Shown: positions 24,975 to 37,530, numbered from the stretch's first letter. The stretch is DNA of 64,000 nucleotides from Cryptomeria japonica (GCF_030272615.1 NC_081415.1:625889740-625953739); one strand, 5' to 3'. Notes: a model not told the origin generated them from the sequence alone. Program-made: numbers and translations.

Positions 24975-26554
24975 ATGCATTGTCCAAGTAATGGTTCAGT
25001 AGATTTCTCAAATTTGATGGATCTAGATGTGGTTCCTAGATCTGAAAACCCTTTGTCAAATTTGAAAGAAATTGATAGGGAGATTGAAATATATCTTCAA
25101 AGAATCCAAGATAAGTTCATCTTGTTTTTAAGAAGGAAAGTAGGGAAGAGAAAGGAAGAATCATCGTATGTTTTTTATGAAATATTTATTGCTGCATTAA
25201 ATGAGCTCCCAGTTGATGTTAGACCCCATGAGTCTATTTGGATTCAATTATTCTTAGAGATTGATGAGCCTAACTCAATCAATTGGTCTTCAACCTTGAG
25301 GGAAGAAAGTGATGCACACATTAAAGAGTGGATAGATGAGATTGAAATGAATAAATATGAAAATGCACATAATATTGGATACAGTGATGGAGATGAATAT
25401 GTGAGTGGAAATATCTCATATGATGTTGAAGATGACTCTTGTTCTCAGCATGATAGTGCAGATGTGTATTCAGAGAAATAAGTTATTGTTCAAATGATCG
25501 TGAGCCTGTTGAGGTTTCAGATTTGAATAATGTAGATCATCTTGTTGTTAATTTCAATCCACAAAATGTTTGCAACCAGGGTTATGAAACCATGTTGCAA
25601 CATATAGCAGCACTTTATGATCAGCATGATAAAGGTAATGATGCAGATGCAAGTTGTTGTAATGATAAAATAAATGTGCACAAAGACATGAGCAGAAAAG
25701 ATTTAATGCATGCATCAGATTGGGACAATGTTTACAACACAAAAGGTAAAGCCAAGGGAAATGAAAATGAAGGAGAAGGTTCACTAAGTAGTGAAAAAAT
25801 CTTAGAACTCTTAGCTGCTGATCTTAAGACGTATGCATCCAGAAGTGTCCCCAATCTCTCATACCCAACTAGTATATGTTTTGATACTGATGATATTTTT
25901 GAGGGTGTGAGGTATGATACATATGATATTGATTCTTTCCCTACAGTTGATTTGAATAGTAGACAAGGTGAAAATGCCTATAAGATTGATAGATGTAATG
26001 ATGTGGATTCATATGCTGATATGAATTTAGAATTTAAATCTTATGTTGATCCTGGTGTTAAAGAGAAAGACAAATCTGAAGTTGTTTTCCCAGATTTGCA
26101 AGTGGTTAATGAACCATTACTTGATGATGTATTTCCATGTGTGCAAAGTGCTGATAGAAATTGTGATCAGCAAGATCAAATACACTCATTTTATGAGGAA
26201 ATATTCCTCTCTAGTTTGCAAGACAATATTAAGGATGAGTTTTTTCCTTTTGTGCAAACTAGTGGTCAGCATGTGCCTGATGTTCCCAGCTTTCAGAGTA
26301 AGTTGGATTACTTTTCTTTTCAGTTGGGAAATAATTGTAAGCAATATGACAATTATTTGTCATTTGATGATCAACATTTAGAGGTGGGTTTTGTTTTTCA
26401 AAGATTGAATGATTACCAGTATGTTGACTATCTTTTATGTGATGAGCTGATGAGAAGTTGTAGCATTTGTGATCAGGCAAATGTAAATGAAACTTCCAGC
26501 TTACCCTTGATTTATGGAAATGAGAATCATATGTTTGACAGAGGTAAGCATTGA
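24975..26554 (+). pseudogene. Orphan acidic ORF of the non-autonomous element, one frameshift
   Basis: Two ORFs, 24975-25481 (168 aa) and 25523-26554 (343 aa), read on into each other if one frame change near 25480 is allowed, giving about 525 residues. The protein is acidic, rich in Asp, Ser and Asn, without a zinc knuckle or any enzyme motif. The N-terminal 90 residues look folded (EIEIYLQRIQDKFILFLRRK); the rest looks disordered, with repeated D-Q-H and D-D-x-F phrases. It occupies the gag position. I do not recognise a family. It may be a decayed or rewritten gag, or a passenger protein. Confidence 0.5.
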
Positions 26555-26780
26555 TTCCATTTTTGATGGCTCGGGGCCATATGTAAATAAAATTGTATCT
26601 TTGTACAGCTGTTTTGCTTCAGTTGTGTGGTTTTCAATAAAGTACCCTATTGTTTGGGTAGAATAAGGAACCCCTATTTTTGAGAAGAGGAGAAATGATC
26701 TATTTTTGGGTGGTCTTCTCTACCAAAGATTTTGAATTCTTGTGTTGATCTTGTAATCAACCATCCCCACTCAGAGCCAC

Positions 26781-29106
26781 TATTGGGACCTATAAAATTT
26801 TGATGATTTGAGAGGCCCATCTCAAACAAGACATCTGCATTCTCCTTGCCTGTGGTATGGCATGGCTATTAAAACCTTCGGGAAAATTCATTTGGCAAGT
26901 GTATCACCAAATCCCTTCAATGGCAGATGGAAGGTAAAAGAAACTTCAAAACAAATGCAATCAACCTGTGTGAGGTATTTCTACTTGGGCACAAAATTGG
27001 GTTTACAAAAGAAACAAGGTCGCCATGCATGAACATTTATCGCACATTGGTTGTGCGAAGGGAGTATTTTGTATTTAAATAAAAAGTCGCACACTTCTTA
27101 AGGGCTTTTGGCAAGAGGTGGCTCGTGGCCCAGTGGACCCACGCATGTGCATCTCAAGGTGTCCAAATTTTGGGACAGGCTAGAGAGAAGGGCTAAGGGT
27201 CACACAAATCAAGAGATCCAACAACATATCTGAGAAAGATCAATGGTGGAGTACAATTTTGGGACTATCAGTGGTTGTCATTGTACCATGACATAAAGTG
27301 CCCGAAATGTTATTCCATCATGACTTGGCGACCAAGGCAGGTCCAAGTGGTAGGTCCAGGTGGCATGTCCAGGTGGCGGGTCCAAGTGGCAAGATAGGTG
27401 GATCCGAAAGTGGGTTGGAGGAGACATGTGGCACGGATGGACAAAGAGGTAAAGGTCAAGCAAGTTGAGCAGATCTGACGGTTGAGTGAAGAGATCTAAT
27501 GGCGGTCGCTACACCGTGATGGGAAACTGCTCGCTAGTTATCCACTGCGACATGGTGACCAAAAGGTGGGTCCAACCTAGGGTGACATGGTGGTTAAGGT
27601 GGGGCCCAGTTGGATCCAAAGGCAAACCAGGGTGACTAAGTGAAGCCAAAGCCCAAGGCGAGTTGGCGGACAAGTGGCACCCAAGTGAGAATTTTAGGAC
27701 TATCAACAACTGTCGTTGTACCACGGTTGTGAGTTCCCAGAAGAATATTCCTTGCGACCCAGTGACAAAGAGGAGCTTCATTCTGACGGTGAGTCTAGGT
27801 CATGCTAAGGTGGTAGGACAGGGACCCCGGAGCCAATCCAGAGGTGACACATGGTAGAGCGCAAAAAGAGGTCACGAAGGCAAAAGTCAAAGTTAAATAT
27901 ATAGTTTCAGACTATAGTACAAAAGTGCCAAGATTTAAATGACTATTGTGCCTGACTGATCTGCAAGAGAAATTAATGACTGACCTATAGAGAGATTGAT
28001 GGTTGAGGGGTTATTTTTTGCCCGAATATACAAGTGTTATATATCGTTGGAAAGCTCTCGATCCAAGGAGTTTGTTTGTATGGTCAGTTGTGGCACACGT
28101 AAATTATATAAAGATAATTTTCCTCAAGATTTCAAAGGAATTTGTTAGTCTGTTAGAGAATATTTTCTGCAGGCCAAGTGTGTGAGCAGTCAATGGCAGA
28201 GGGAGTAGGACTTTTCATTAATGAAATCTGAATTATCCTCTCTTCCTTCTTATTCTGAGGTCTTTTCATTTTGTAGGGGTTCTAGATTTTTGTGAGCAAG
28301 GGTCCTTAATCTTGGTTTCCAATTCTGATTTTTTCCAAGTTTGTAATATAATATCTTTTTTCAAGTAATGGTGTATCTTCTTGTTGTAGGTGTTTTTGTT
28401 GCAGGTTCTTATGTATGTAAGGCATGCATAAATTCACACAGAATTGTATCTAGATATATATTTCTTTGTTACAAATTAAATCCTCAAGGAGGCTGGAATT
28501 TGTCATCTCAAGGAGATTATTGTGATTTTTTGTGGGTATTATTCAAGGAAGAATTTAAATTTTGTAATCAATCATAAATAATGGAATATATTTTCAAGAT
28601 CTGATGATTTTGTGAATGAGCTTAGTAATGCATTTATACAAGGCATTAATGCAGGAATATTTAATGATGAAGATTGATTTGCAATAGAGGTTTTTCGTTT
28701 GTAGTTTGATGTATGACTCTATGCCCTTGGATAAGGCACTGGTCTTGTAGATTCTGGGGATTCTCAGAGATTTTTAAAATCAAAGATACATTTACTTTTA
28801 TGTTTGTAGTTTTAGTTTCTTCCACCTATCACATGATTCAACTTAGTTGAGATGTCAATGTAAGTATAGCCCATCTGTAGTAACCTCCTAGTTGTTTAAG
28901 CCTTATGAGATCTATCTGCTTTTATTGATGCTATCATATGTGTGTAATGGGTCTGATTTAATGCATCAAAGGTACACCCACCTAGGTTTTGAAGAACCTA
29001 AAGAGTAGAAGGATTCAAATCCTTGTTATTTTGTCCAAGTTCTAAAGTTGGCTATTTCATAGATAGATTGCAGGTGAACTTGGTTTGCTCATTTTTTAGA
29101 ACAACA
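26781..29106 (+). repeat. 3' LTR of nested non-autonomous element
   Basis: Begins TATTGGGACC (TG changed to TA) and ends AGAACAACA. About 28067-28790 has no match in the left LTR, so it is either an insertion here or a deletion there. No clear purine tract precedes it. Confidence 0.85.
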
Positions 29107-29111
29107 TAGCG

Positions 29112-29713
29112 TGTGTTGAGTCGACCTCTATTTCATGGATTGATGACCTGTATAAATGAATGTAATAATGATTGAGAGGTATCATGCTATGTGTGAATAT
29201 TGTATCAATCATTTAGTGGCAAAGAAGTTGTACAAAGTTATGTGAAGAAGTGTGTTGTGGAGAAGATTTGATAGTGAGCTTAACTGGAACTGTACTCAGG
29301 CATGTGGAGATGTTATTTCATCAGTTCATGATTCTTTGGATGTAATCCAAATTCTTTTATAATCCATTTAAACTTCATGTAAGGTAATGAGCCTTCCCTA
29401 AGGGTTGTGTTTGAGCAGTGAACTCTAGGTAGTGTGCTTGAATGCATGTGCATTCCCCATTGTAATATTTCACTTACTCCTAATAGGGTATTATCTTGTT
29501 GCAGTTAGGTTCCCACCATGGTTTTTCCCTTAACTGGGTTTTCCACATCAAAAAATTTAGTGTTATGTGTTTTATTGATGTGGTGTTAATTCATTCTTTA
29601 AGCTATTAATTACCAAATTTGATTTGTGGTTTAAGTTGTAGTAAGTTTTTGAGAAAATTGATTCACCCCCCCCCCCCCCCCCCAACTCTTAGTTTGTTGC
29701 ATAGTTGCAAACA
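29112..29713 (+). repeat. 3' LTR, second part (after nested element)
   Basis: Continues the copia LTR cut at 21677. Contains the phrase GGTTTTCCACATCAAAAAAT near 29539 and a C-run of about 17 bases at 29667-29683, then ends GTTGCAAACA. Confidence 0.9.
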
Positions 29714-29718
29714 TAGAC

Positions 29719-30660
29719 ATCAAATTAATAACCTCCAGGTTTCTTATAGTCTTCTTGAAAGTTATCTCTCAAAAATTAAGTGTACACAAGCAACATGATA
29801 AGAAAGGTGATATGATAGTGTGAAGATTTTGAAGGCGTGGTTAAGTGAAAATGAGAAAAGATGTTGGTTTAAATAGAGATTAAAGGTTGATTGAATGGTG
29901 GAGATTGAATTTATACCAAAAGATTGAATGGCCATGATCGAATGAGAGAATATGAAGATAAGATAGATTGAAAGTAGCAACTTTAACTGAAGAAGAAAAT
30001 AAAAAATTTCTGAATTTTAGATGTGGATATCTTATTTTCCATTTTGAAATTGGGAAAATAAAATAAGTTGCCATATTAATTAATTTCAAAAATTAAATAA
30101 AAACAAATAAAGATATTTTTTTCATTTTTAAATTAGAAAGAAAGTTAGTTGAGTGGATAGATAAATCAATAAATTTTAATTATTTCACTTACTTGAGGAA
30201 TAATTAAATAAATAAAGACAATTTTTAGTGTCTATATTTTTCCTCTCTTTGAGATAATGCAAATTTAAGCGTTGTTTCAATAAAAAATGAAAGAGAATGC
30301 CTCAATAGCCTAAGGGGTAGAGGTACGATGCCCCCTTGAGAGATTGTTTATGTATTAAAGGAATGAATGATCTCTTGAAAGAAGAAGAAGAATGTTAGAT
30401 GAAAGAGGAAATATGAAGAAAGAGAAGAATGGTTAGTAAGAAGTGAGGAATGTTACTTGATTATAGATAAGGGTTGATTGATATCAAATGAAGAAATTAT
30501 CAATTGATGAGATGAAATAGTTGGCATGAGATTGATTGACTAATTAATTGATTGATTGATTTATTGATTGACTGATTGAGATGATATAATAATAGATAGA
30601 TAGATTTATTGATTAATAAATATTAGTTGACAATGTATGTTGATTGATTTGATTAATAGA
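29719..30660. other. AT-rich DNA without genes
   Basis: No sustained ORF. Purine-rich on the plus strand, with (GATT)n and (GATA)n runs near 30530-30610. Short ORFs here are chance. Confidence 0.5.
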
Positions 30661-30664
30661 TTGA

Positions 30665-31190
30665 TTGATTGATCATGTCTATCTTTAGGAATGACACATC
30701 TTGTATAAGACAAGCAATAGTTGATAGATCAAAAGGATTTGATATGAAATGATGATTTTATGATTCAAATTGATTGATTAATTGATAGAAGAAATGTTAG
30801 CCATAAGAAAGATTAGTGAGAAGTGGAAAAAAGTTAGTGTGATAAATTTGAGCTTTCATTTGTACACTTTATCATCATAGAGTGTTTATTATATGGCAAA
30901 TGGATCTATTTGTACCAATGTATGAAAAGACCAAGATTATGATGCTATCCCTTTGTAGTTACAAACAGATTGCAAATAAGGAATATTTCCATCCATTCTC
31001 AAACTTGTGTGTTAAAGGTCAAGGTATGTGTGATAGTCACAAGCATAAGGATCCATGACCTTATATTTTCATAGGATCTTTGCCAAATGATTGTGCCAAC
31101 ACAGACACCCAAAACACACTTGCCCTTTAATTTCATAAAAATATCCCACAAATAGAAAATAAAATAAAATACCATGAACCAAACCACCCA
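30665..31190 (-). repeat. Unnamed repeat R1, copy B (uninterrupted)
   Basis: In complement it matches both 4840-4930 and 11598-12045, running straight through the position where the copia element sits in copy A. Shared phrases include CTTGTGACTATCACACATACC and GTCTTATACAAGATGTGTC. It holds no gene. It acts as a natural empty-site control for the insertion at 4931. Confidence 0.6.
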
Positions 31191-31739
31191 TTGCTATTTA
31201 AAATGCAACTCTACTTTAAGATCCCAAATGTCACATTCAACCCATTGTACCTTGATGACTTTTTCCTTGAAAAAGAGTAGAAATCACAATACACATTTCA
31301 TTACAGAGATGGAACTATTAATCCTTCCTTAACATTCCAAAAGGATTAAATACATGTAGGAGACAATTACACCAAATAGTCATGTACTCCATTTTTAATT
31401 ATGAGATATGAAAACATGTTTTACACTTGCAGAATGATATGTTTGTCTTTCACTATCAACTCCTATTGTAACACAACTTTGAGCTCTCCTAGAGATCAAA
31501 ATTTCAAAAGAAAATAAGAAGAATACAACTGAATTCCCTTTTATAGAAGCAAGGTAGAAAACAAGATTCAAGCCCATTGTACAAGTATCATTCATACATT
31601 TGAAAATCATAAATGACCATCATCCTAAGAATTAGGATGTCAACAAGTAGTGGAATGTCAAAATAGAAAAAAGATGTCAGAGAGAAACAAGAATCTTCAT
31701 TCAGTTACAAAATTTGTGGACTGTACTCCTTCAAAGAAG
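31191..31739. other. No recognisable feature
   Basis: AT-rich; no ORF, terminal repeat or coding-like composition seen on either strand. Confidence 0.4.
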
Positions 31740-34720
31740 ATGTTGACTAATGCTCAAAATAGTATCTTGACTTGTGAATTGAAATTCAATCTTCTGCATA
31801 CTTGTAATTCCATTGTGCAAATTTTGCATCTCTCTGATAATTCTCACAAATAACCTCAAAATAAAAGATCTCATCCAACAATTGATTCATCTTCTCCATA
31901 CTCAGCTCACTTTCTTCATACACAATTAAAATTTCTTTTAACAGCAATGAGTTGACCTCAAATTTCCACTAGTCTAATGACTTTGGACCTCCCTAATCAT
32001 CTTTTATATTTGGGAGCACCTTTCATTCCATCTGATCAATCATTTTTAATTTTTCCTCTAATTGTGCTTTCAACTTCATGGAGGATGACACAACCTCTTC
32101 AAGGATTTTCACATGATCAAATTTTTCTCTTAGCTCTAGTGGATTTTTGTCATCATTATTTGATTTTTTTATCATATCCATCAAAATACATGTTTGGTAT
32201 TGAGCCACTTCTCTCTGATTGGATTAAGTTGTTGCATATCTTTATTTAACTTCAATTTTTTATCTACAAAGTCACAATACCCCTAGTAGGCACCATCAAT
32301 TTTTAGATGTATTTTTGATAATTTGTGTTTAATCGAACTAGTCATTGTCTCCACTATGAATTTATTTCTTGAGGGCCCTCTTCTTCTCCAATTCATCTTT
32401 CAATTATCTTATTTTAGTTACCAAAGGCTCCCTATCTACAAATTTAGACATTGGAGTTGTGGGAGCTTGGATAATTGGGACTATGCTTGTCGCAAATATC
32501 TCAATGTGTCTAAGCAGCTTTTAATTCTCAATCACCTGACCATATGTACATGTTTCAAAGTCATGTCATCTATATATAACTTATTTTATGACTACCTTTA
32601 TGAACAAAGAAATGTTCACCATTAGGTATACCACCTCTAGGGAAGGAGTGTCTGACACTCTCTTCATTAATGAACTACCTTTAAAATGATTATAACTTTT
32701 GAAATAATCAAGCTTGTCACTATTAGGAGACAAAGCCCAAATAAATCACACTACAAAGTTGGGACTGAAAATAGAACCTAATAAGTCTTGCTCCACCTCC
32801 TCTTCTGAATGGTAGATCCATCTATGTTCCTTTCTACCAATGTTGAATGCCAAGGCAGTTGCAATATCCCATTCAAGTAACAAAAAAATACTTGCATCTT
32901 TTACCATTTTCTTACCATTTTTCAATTTTAATATTACTATCATTGAAATCAAACTCCTTCACCACCTCTTCACCAATTCTTTCCCACTTTTATGGTGGCC
33001 TCTTGTTCCTTTCCTTTGCTACTCTTTTATAATAGTCCTCCTTCCTTCTTGTTACCGCAAATTCCTTGAACTCTTATGTCTTCAAAACTTCATCATCACT
33101 GATGAATTGATTGTAAGCAAGGACTCTTACATCCCTAGGAGGATTATCTTCAATCTTTAAATTTTGAAGGGCTCTACTTGGTGGAATCACCGATATAATC
33201 TCTCTTGTTGTCTACCCTATTGGAGATGGAGGTGTAGATCGGTATTCAACCAATGGTGTGACCTCCTCCTCTTGTGCTACCTCTAGATAACTCTGAACTT
33301 CCTCAACATCAATAATCTTTATTCCCTTTTTTTTCTTAGGCTTCTCTTCTATCTTCACCTTCTGGGTTTGAGGCTCCTCAAAGATGGCAGGTTCCTTTCC
33401 CTTCTTTAGAATTTCTCTGTTTAGCGATGCCTCTACACTAAGAAAGAAATTCTCTATTTTTACCAAGGAGTTAGGCTCATCACTAAAAAAAATAGGGAAA
33501 GTAGGATCCCTCTCCCTTCTAATGGCTTCATCTCTTTGCACCATGTTCCATTTCTTCCTTCTTTCACACACTTGCTTAGTTTTTTGTACAATTTCTAATA
33601 ATATCTTTATCATTTGAGTGCTCATACTTGAAATAAAATCTCTCAAACTTGACATGTCCTTTTGGCTTATAGTTCATAAGCTTCTCAAGCCTCATTATGT
33701 ATGGCTTGAAAGTTAAATATAACTAGTCCAGGCCATTTTTATTCACAATTGTGAAATCTGAAAACTTACACTATGTAGGAAACAATGAGGGCTTGTGTGG
33801 CTTCCTCAAGCATATGCGATCCATTTCACTTAACTATCATGCAACCTATAAGAAGACAATTCTCCAAGATACACATTTAGGCAACACATGAGGCTGCAAT
33901 GGAGCCCCATAAAATCTGATGGTAGTGGTCTTGTAGCAAAGAAACCAATCTCCCCAATTATGTGAAATCTCAAGATAATTCCTTCTCTCTACAGTTCTGA
34001 GGAATTCCATCACATCTTGTGGGATTCTTACCTTTGAAATTGTAAAACATCTCATCATCTTTTGAAAAAAGTGTTGCTCAAATGTAACAAGTCTCTTCCT
34101 TGATAATATTACACTTTGAGTGGCAAATCACTACCTCAAGCTTCTTTCCACTCCATAAAATCATGTGGAAAATGAGGGAGTACCATTTGAAATCAAATCT
34201 CTCTAAATTAGCTTTGGCTTTAATAAAGCTTTCATGTATTTTCACTTCTGAATATGCAAAGTCAAATAATGTGTTCTTCATCATGTCTTGAATATTTTTA
34301 GCTACACAAATCATATCAATAGGCATCCTATCATTTGCGTCTTCACATGCCACCTAACAAAGACTATAATATATCTTTTCAAAGTAGTCTTAAAAGGTAT
34401 CAATGGAGAAAGGCTCCTTCTTAAATAGTGAAATTAGAATTGGCATCCTATTGGGACCCTTCCACCTAAACTTAGGAATTGATTTGGTCCTATATATTTT
34501 ATCATTGACTTTAGAATTCTCTTCTAGCTCCTTCAGATCAAGTTTAGGAAAGCTTTTTCTACTTAGACCAAAGCAATCTAAAATTATGATCTTATCAATG
34601 TTGATCATATCTTTTCCACTTCCAGTGACTATTGCTTTCTTCCTTGGTAGCACATCAAATTTGGGTCAAAATTTTCATGCTCTTCCCTATTTTGGTCTCT
34701 ATTCTAAGTCCTATTAGGGC
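31740..34720 (-). pseudogene. Long decayed coding region of unknown function
   Basis: About 3 kb that reads as one protein, in pieces over three frames on the minus strand. From right to left: a globular part (34653-34390, TGSGKDMINIDKIIILDCFG), a second (34353-34078, YSLIFHMILWSGKKLEV), a third (34058-33846, NWGDWFLCYKTTTIRFYGAP), a charged middle with a Lys run (33655-33212), a basic stretch (about 33160-32750), and a coiled-coil-like end (32208-32023, SSMKLKAQLEEKLKMIDQ). No RT, integrase, protease or zinc motif. Composition and codon periodicity look coding. It resembles the large hypothetical ORFs of low-copy plant retroelements, but I cannot name a family. Confidence 0.5.
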
Positions 34721-34849
34721 CTTAAACCCTAAACCTTTGGTTTGAATCTCCAATGCCTAGCATTCTAATGGATGATTAGTGATTAGTGATTAAGATTCAT
34801 GATTTCCTATTGAATCTGATTAACAATGATGAATTTTAGCATAACACAG

Positions 34850-35724
34850 TAAGGAACAGAGGTAAAGTGTTGGTTCAGTTTGAGAAAATTGGTACAGTAA
34901 GTTGGTGAAGTGTTTTGCAGATGTTCTTAACTGGATCTGCTGCAAACAGTCAAGGTATTGTAGTAAGTTGAAGAGTTTTGCAGAGGTTCTTAACAAGATC
35001 TATTGCAAGAAGTTAGTATATTGAAATAGCTTTAATTGGAAATGATTTAATGCATGTGTAGATGCAATTTTTATAGTTCACCTCTTTTGGCAGTAAGTCG
35101 ATTGTATTTGAGCAATAATCTCTTTGGGTAGTGAGCCCTTTGAGCAATGAGCCTATTTTGTAACCTTAAATTACTAGTTATATTATCTTGAGAGCTAATC
35201 CTCTTCATGGTTTTTCCCTTATTGGGTTTTCCACGTATAAAATCTTTGGTGTCTCTTGTGTGGTTGTGTTAAACAATTCATTTGTGTTTCATTTCAAGGA
35301 TAATTAAGACTTAGTAAAGATCATCATATTATCTATTTCAATTTTTTGGAGTTGAATTTAAGTGGAATACTGATTCACAACCCCCCCCCCTCTCAGTATT
35401 CTGGTTTTTTACATAAGCCACAGACAAAATGTACATAAATTACATAAAGTCTACTAGATCATGATGAAGAAGGAAGGTCTAAAGCTTAATAGAGAGAACT
35501 ACAGGATATGGAGTGACTAAATGAAAATTTATATCAAGAGTCTGGGAAGCCAGTATCTATTTCAATTTTTAGGAATTGAATTTAAGTGGAATACTAATTC
35601 AACCCCCCCCCCCCCTCTTAGTATTCTGGTTTATTCCACAAGCCACAGATATAATGTACATAAATTACATAAAGTCGGCCACCACAAGAAACTATACACA
35701 ATGTGTTCCACTCTAGGAGATGGG
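34850..35724 (+). mobile_element. copia LTR and gag-start fragment
   Basis: LTR-like sequence with the R-region phrase GGTTTTTCCCTTATTGGG near 35210 and the C-run block, followed at 35455-35553 by the gag start also seen at 48590-48690 (shared phrase ATGAAAATTTATATCAAGAG). The primer site has been lost. It belongs to the same family as the element starting at 48002. Confidence 0.7.
35333..35690 (+). repeat. Local tandem duplication of the LTR end
   Basis: 35333-35450 and 35554-35680 are two copies of one segment (TATCTATTTCAATTTTTNGG ... TAAATTACATAAAGTC), separated by the gag-start fragment. The unit is about 221 bp. C-runs of 10-13 bases occur in each copy. Confidence 0.8.
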
Positions 35725-36454
35725 TTATTATTGTAAATACATTGAGCTGACATGATGCAATGCATATTGATTCATTTGTAATTGATTTAATTGTAATATT
35801 CTTAGTAAGCCAACCTACACATTTGGTCTTAGGTTTTGGTATATATGTAAGATCTCAATTGTGAGATTGATAGAAAAAATAGGAAAGACATAAGGTATTT
35901 TAAGGTTGGGATATTCGATATATGTGAATATAAGAAGAGCTACTCACGCAGACATCATTTGAAGATTAAAGGAAGGTTTGAAGAAGACAATCAGAGCTTA
36001 ATCGGTACTGAATCCAGCATTGTAGATGCTACTTTGAGTAGTACATTATCATTGGATTTAATCATCCAATTGTAGTCAGTGTGACTCTCATTTTGTGATT
36101 GAGCAGTGAGGTCTAGGCAGTTGGCCTTTCTGCATGTGCAGAACCCATTTGTACACACATACTATCTGCAGTACTATCATCTGATTGTGGGTAAGGTTTC
36201 CCACCATGGTTTTTCCCCTTACAGGGTTTCCACATACAAATATATGTGTTATGTGTTGTGGATGCTATTTCTCTTTCTGTTCCATGCATTAAGCTTCACC
36301 GGTATTGTTATTAATTGTTAAACTGTCAACCGACATTAAGTTTGGTTTACCGGTATTATGTATCAAGTTTGATTAAGTTATATTTGGGTTGAAATTAATT
36401 GACAACTGATTCACCCCCCCCCCCCCCTTTCTCAGTTGCCTCCAGGTCCTAACA
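35725..36454 (+). repeat. 5' LTR, truncated
   Basis: Ends GGTCCTAACA two bases before the primer site. Contains CCATGGTTTTTCCCCTTACA at 36205 and a C-run of about 14 at 36414-36427. Confidence 0.9.
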
Positions 36455-36456
36455 AT

Positions 36457-36468
36457 TGGTATCAGAGC
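36457..36468 (+). other. Primer binding site (initiator-Met tRNA type)
   Basis: TGGTATCAGAGC, unmutated. Confidence 0.92.
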
Positions 36469-36511
36469 TAAGTCCTCTTTTTGCAGAAGTTTAATAGCTT
36501 GAGGAGATTCT

Positions 36512-37530
36512 ATGGCAACTAACTATTTCAGGAAGGACAATCTGAAACTTGATGGAACTAACTATGGTATATGGAAGATAGAAATGGAGACTCATCTGAA
36601 TTGCATTGGAAGAGACATATGGGATGTTACAAAGAATGGCTATGTTGGTCCTACAGAGAGTCAACCTAAACCACCAAACTTGGCTAAAGATCAGGAGAAT
36701 GATTGCAAAGCAAGAGAAGCACTTTTGAGCACATTGTCAGATTAGTAAATCATGGGATTATCAAACCGATCTATTGCTAAAGCTATTTGGGATAAATTGG
36801 ATACATTGAATGAAGGTGATACCATTGTCAAAATTGCAAAACTGGAATGCTTCTGGGTCAGGTATGAAAATCTGAAAATGGAAGAAGATGAAAGAATTTA
36901 TGCTTTTATGGAAAGAGTTAATGAAATTGTTTTGGGTATACAATGTTGTGGAGGATCCTTAAGTGAAGATGAGATTGTTTCTAAAGTTTTAAGAGCATTG
37001 CCACTGGCATACAAAATGAAAGTAACTGCTATTAATGAATTGAGAACAATGCCTAATACATCAGTTTCTAGAGATATTTTGGTTCGAAAACTTTCAGCTT
37101 TTGAGCTTGATGAATTTGGTCATGTTGCTACAATTAAGACAGATTTAGCTTTCAAAGCATCATCATCATCTGCAGCATCATCATCATCATTTGAAAAATA
37201 TGATTGGAAAGCACTTTATGCAAGAGAACTTGAAGACATCAAAAAGGAAAATAAAGAATTGGAAGAACTTGAACCACTATTCACAAGAAAAATGCCTAAA
37301 GGTCCAGTTGGAAGTAAGTATGAAGGTAAAGCACCATTTAAATGTTTTAATTGAAATAAAATTGGTCATATGGCATCTAGGTGTCCTGATAGACATGCAA
37401 GATTGAGAGAAGAAGCTAAAAGAACATATAAGCCTAACCCTGAATATCAGAGATACAGATTTAAGAAGAATAGAGACAAATCATGTTACTATGTTGATGA
37501 AGGAGCTACTAATGATTCTGATGAGGAATC
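36512..37530 (+). pseudogene. gag: copia gag, broken
   Basis: Frame from ATG 36512 (MATNYFRKDNLKLDGTNYG). Adjacent stops TAG-TAA at 36743-36748 stand where the sister element at 4931 has two Gln codons. The second Cys of the zinc knuckle is a TGA stop (37352-37354). A short deletion near 37530 shifts the frame before the protease. Confidence 0.92.

Larger units (their letters stand above)
21678..29106 (+). mobile_element. Non-autonomous gypsy-like LTR element (LARD type), nested
   Basis: 7429 bp flanked by the perfect target duplication TAGCG (21673-21677 and 29107-29111). Ends TGTT...AACA. Two LTRs (21678-24346 and 26781-29106) bracket a 2.4-kb interior with a primer site and orphan ORFs but no protease, RT or integrase. 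It must have been moved by enzymes of another element. The LTRs differ by two large indels: a 1047-bp insertion in the left copy and about 720 bp extra in the right copy. Lineage is a guess from the primer site. Confidence 0.88.
14884..29713 (+). mobile_element. Ty1/copia element split by a nested insertion
   Basis: Plus-strand element with 5' LTR (14894-16303), degenerate primer site, gag-pol (16360-20509), polypurine tract and a 3' LTR that starts at 20850, is cut at 21677, and resumes at 29112-29713. A possible target duplication TAGAC flanks it at 14879-14883 and 29714-29718. Ten extra bases (TGTTAGATAT) lie between the left duplication and the expected LTR start. Without the nested DNA the element is about 7.4 kb. 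Confidence 0.9.

Noticed and set aside
30300-30345. tRNA-like phrase CCTAAGGGGTAGAGGTACGA
   Set aside because: Resembles a tRNA A box, but there is no B box or cloverleaf at the right distance.
30530-30800. GATT and GATA runs considered as a CRISPR-like or regulatory array
   Set aside because: Simple microsatellite without spacers of constant length.
33384-33617. Plus-strand Phe/Ser-rich ORF
   Set aside because: Antisense shadow of the charged minus-strand protein region.
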